Source: Candidatus Geohydrothermomicrobium daggyaiense (lineage in GTDB: Bacteria; Actinomycetota; Geothermincolia; Fen-727; JACVIW01). From it: a DNA stretch of 24,626 nucleotides. Position 1 is the stretch's first letter. Each line of letters opens with the position of its first letter. The position numbers and the translations under genes are program-made. The notes under the pieces are model-generated. The model saw nothing but the letters and a program-made list of their open reading frames with translations. It was not told where the DNA came from and made no database searches. Below, one piece after another: positions 23,229 to 24,626 of this stretch. The stretch lies in NCBI GenBank assembly GCA_015711695.1, contig JACVIW010000005.1, positions 1-24,626 of the forward strand, read 5' to 3'.

Positions 23229-24626
23229 ATGAATACGATAGTAAAAGACTCATACGATGCTGTGATAGTCGGAGCCGGCATTGGAGGTCTTTCCTCCGCC
23301 TCAATACTAGCCCGGGAAGGCCTTTCAGTGCTTGTAATTGAACAATCTGACCGACCTGGCGGCCTCTGCAAATCGTTCAAACGCGGTCAATTCACATTTG
23401 ACACTGCTCCGACCAAGTTTCAGGGACTGGGTGAGCTCGGGTTCAGCCCGATCAGAAGACTCCTGGATTATCTCGACGAGCAACTGGAGATAACCTCCAA
23501 ACCTACAGTCCACACAATCTACTACGGAGGGCAGGTTATTACAGTACATACCGACATGAACGCCTACACTTCAGAACTTGCCGCATTGTTCCCCCAGGAG
23601 GCGGGAAGCATAATTGCTTTTTTCAGGGAAATGGAAAACCTTTACCACCACGTTATTTCTCGCTCCGGACCCCCAAGACCCCGGGAAGATGAAACATTCA
23701 TGGAGAGATTAAGGGCTTTTCTATCTCACCCCGCGGGATATCTTTCTTCCAAAAAGGCTTCCAGGATAAGCCTTAAATCGGAGATGTCAAAGTATTCGCT
23801 TTCCGAAGAGTTCAAGTCATTCCTTGACGCGGACATATTTCTCAGGACGGGTATGACAACTGATGAAATCACCGCCGCGGCAGGTTCTATCGCGCTTATC
23901 GATCATCACGTTGGCGGAATCTACTATCCTCTAGGAGGGACACAAAGAATTCCTGAGAGATTAGAGAAATCAATTATCGAGAACGGCGGAGAGATACTAC
24001 TCCGGACACGAGTGGAAAAAATCCTGATTGAAAGTGAAAAGGCTTATGGAGTGGAGTTTTCCGATGGAAGAACGGTCACAACCACTGTAATAATATCAGA
24101 CATACCGCCAGATTCATTGCTTGGCGTAACCTTCGATAAAGCGCAAATCGGAAGAGAAAGCGTTTCAGGTTCAGAAAAAGAAAGAAAACCCAGCGTTTTC
24201 GCGATATACGCGGGAATCCAATCATCATCAATTCCTGATAAATTCGACCCGAACACAGTGATTATACCGGACCCAATCAGAAACCCTGGAGATTTCGTAT
24301 CCCTGAACGTTCCCTCCATGCTTGACGAAACGCTTGTCCCTGCCGGCTTCCATTCCCTTTCGATTCACACCCTGAGCAAGCACACCGATTGGCCCTCACC
24401 AGCAAGCCCAGAATACAAAGCCCCGGAATACATGGAAAGGAAAGAAGAAGAAACAAAGTTAGCTGAAGAGAAAATCGCCTCCGTTTTTCCTGGAATGCTT
24501 GATAATGCGCTGTGTAAAGAAGTAGCTACTCCAGCGACATTTGAAATCTTCTCTGGAAATAAAAACTGGATTTTCAGGGGAGCGAAAAGACAACCTGGCG
24601 CGCCACTTGCTTTGCCCGGCGCTAAA
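23229..24626 (+). CDS. CrtI-like FAD-dependent oxidoreductase, C-terminus beyond window
   Basis: At least 466 residues of a third CrtI/amine-oxidase-fold flavoprotein are visible. AVIVGAGIGGLSSA is at 11-24, VIEQSDRPGGLCKSFKRG from about 38, FTFDTAPTKF from about 57, and YYPLGGTQRIPERLE in the middle (the CrtI substrate-domain motif, family form Y-x-P-x-GG). The C-terminal FAD motif is not yet reached, so the subfamily cannot be decided. ATG 23229 has GAGG about 12 bp upstream; in-frame TTG 23208 and GTG 23211 are less likely. It is divergent from ParA and separated from the main island by the sialidase-ParA pair. As with its relatives, isoprenoid desaturation or saturation is the family expectation. 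Confidence 0.8.
   Translation, partial: MNTIVKDSYDAVIVGAGIGGLSSASILAREGLSVLVIEQSDRPGGLCKSFKRGQFTFDTAPTKFQGLGELGFSPIRRLLDYLDEQLEITSKPTVHTIYYGGQVITVHTDMNAYTSELAALFPQEAGSIIAFFREMENLYHHVISRSGPPRPREDETFMERLRAFLSHPAGYLSSKKASRISLKSEMSKYSLSEEFKSFLDADIFLRTGMTTDEITAAAGSIALIDHHVGGIYYPLGGTQRIPERLEKSIIENGGEILLRTRVEKILIESEKAYGVEFSDGRTVTTTVIISDIPPDSLLGVTFDKAQIGRESVSGSEKERKPSVFAIYAGIQSSSIPDKFDPNTVIIPDPIRNPGDFVSLNVPSMLDETLVPAGFHSLSIHTLSKHTDWPSPASPEYKAPEYMERKEEETKLAEEKIASVFPGMLDNALCKEVATPATFEIFSGNKNWIFRGAKRQPGAPLALPGAK

Noticed and set aside
7354..24626. Carotenoid biosynthesis cluster
   Set aside because: CrtI-like genes alone do not show it: there is no phytoene synthase, lycopene cyclase or prenyl synthase in the window, and CrtI relatives have many other roles.
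1..24626. tRNA, rRNA, CRISPR array, transposase or IS ends
   Set aside because: Scanning of the gaps found no tRNA-like TPsiC/anticodon patterns, no regularly spaced repeats, and no transposase or terminal inverted repeats.

Overview
The window is about 24.6 kb of bacterial chromosome of moderate GC content, with tightly packed genes, frequent TTG and GTG starts and clear Shine-Dalgarno (SD) sites. A Ski2/HelY-type DExH helicase at the left edge is commonest in Actinomycetota. Together with the many FAD and Fe-S redox proteins, it suggests an anaerobic or microaerophilic, possibly deep-branching actinobacterial lineage. That assignment is tentative: the window holds no rRNA, tRNA or ribosomal protein gene.

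Left part (1-6.4 kb), housekeeping and small membrane proteins. A 3'-truncated HelY-like helicase (minus strand) is divergent from a DUF2752 protein. A perfect 16-bp palindrome lies inside the predicted promoter between them. Next come a DUF4234-like membrane protein and a zinc-ribbon/DUF4190 membrane protein (plus), exonuclease VII subunits xseA-xseB (minus), and a PanE/ApbA-family 2-dehydropantoate 2-reductase (plus).

Central part (6.4-20.6 kb), a redox island. On the minus strand, in transcription order, lie a GGR-like (geranylgeranyl-reductase-like) FAD protein, a CrtI-like FAD oxidoreductase and a SAM methyltransferase. Divergently on the plus strand run a stand-alone SCP2 lipid-carrier domain, a three-gene VAO/GlcD-type block (FAD subunit, CCG-type Fe-S subunit, second FAD subunit), a 50-codon membrane microORF, two more GGR-like FAD proteins, a phytoene-desaturase-like CrtI protein and a membrane-embedded M28 peptidase.

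Right part (20.9-24.6 kb). A membrane-anchored sialidase-fold protein and an orphan ParA ATPase lie on the minus strand. A third CrtI-like oxidoreductase, cut by the window edge, lies divergently on the plus strand.

The window therefore encodes three paralogous GGR-like flavoproteins, three CrtI-like flavoproteins, and a two-FAD-plus-Fe-S dehydrogenase of GlcDEF-like layout next to a hydrophobic-ligand carrier. A coherent but unproven reading is a pathway that reduces, saturates or desaturates a long hydrophobic isoprenoid or lipid substrate, with the GlcD/CCG unit moving electrons. No prenyl synthase or phytoene synthase gene is present to confirm this. The most distinctive sequence details are the shared GD-to-GT change in all three GGR-like proteins, the loss of every cysteine in the first CCG half of the Fe-S subunit, and the altered FAD loop of the first VAO-type subunit.
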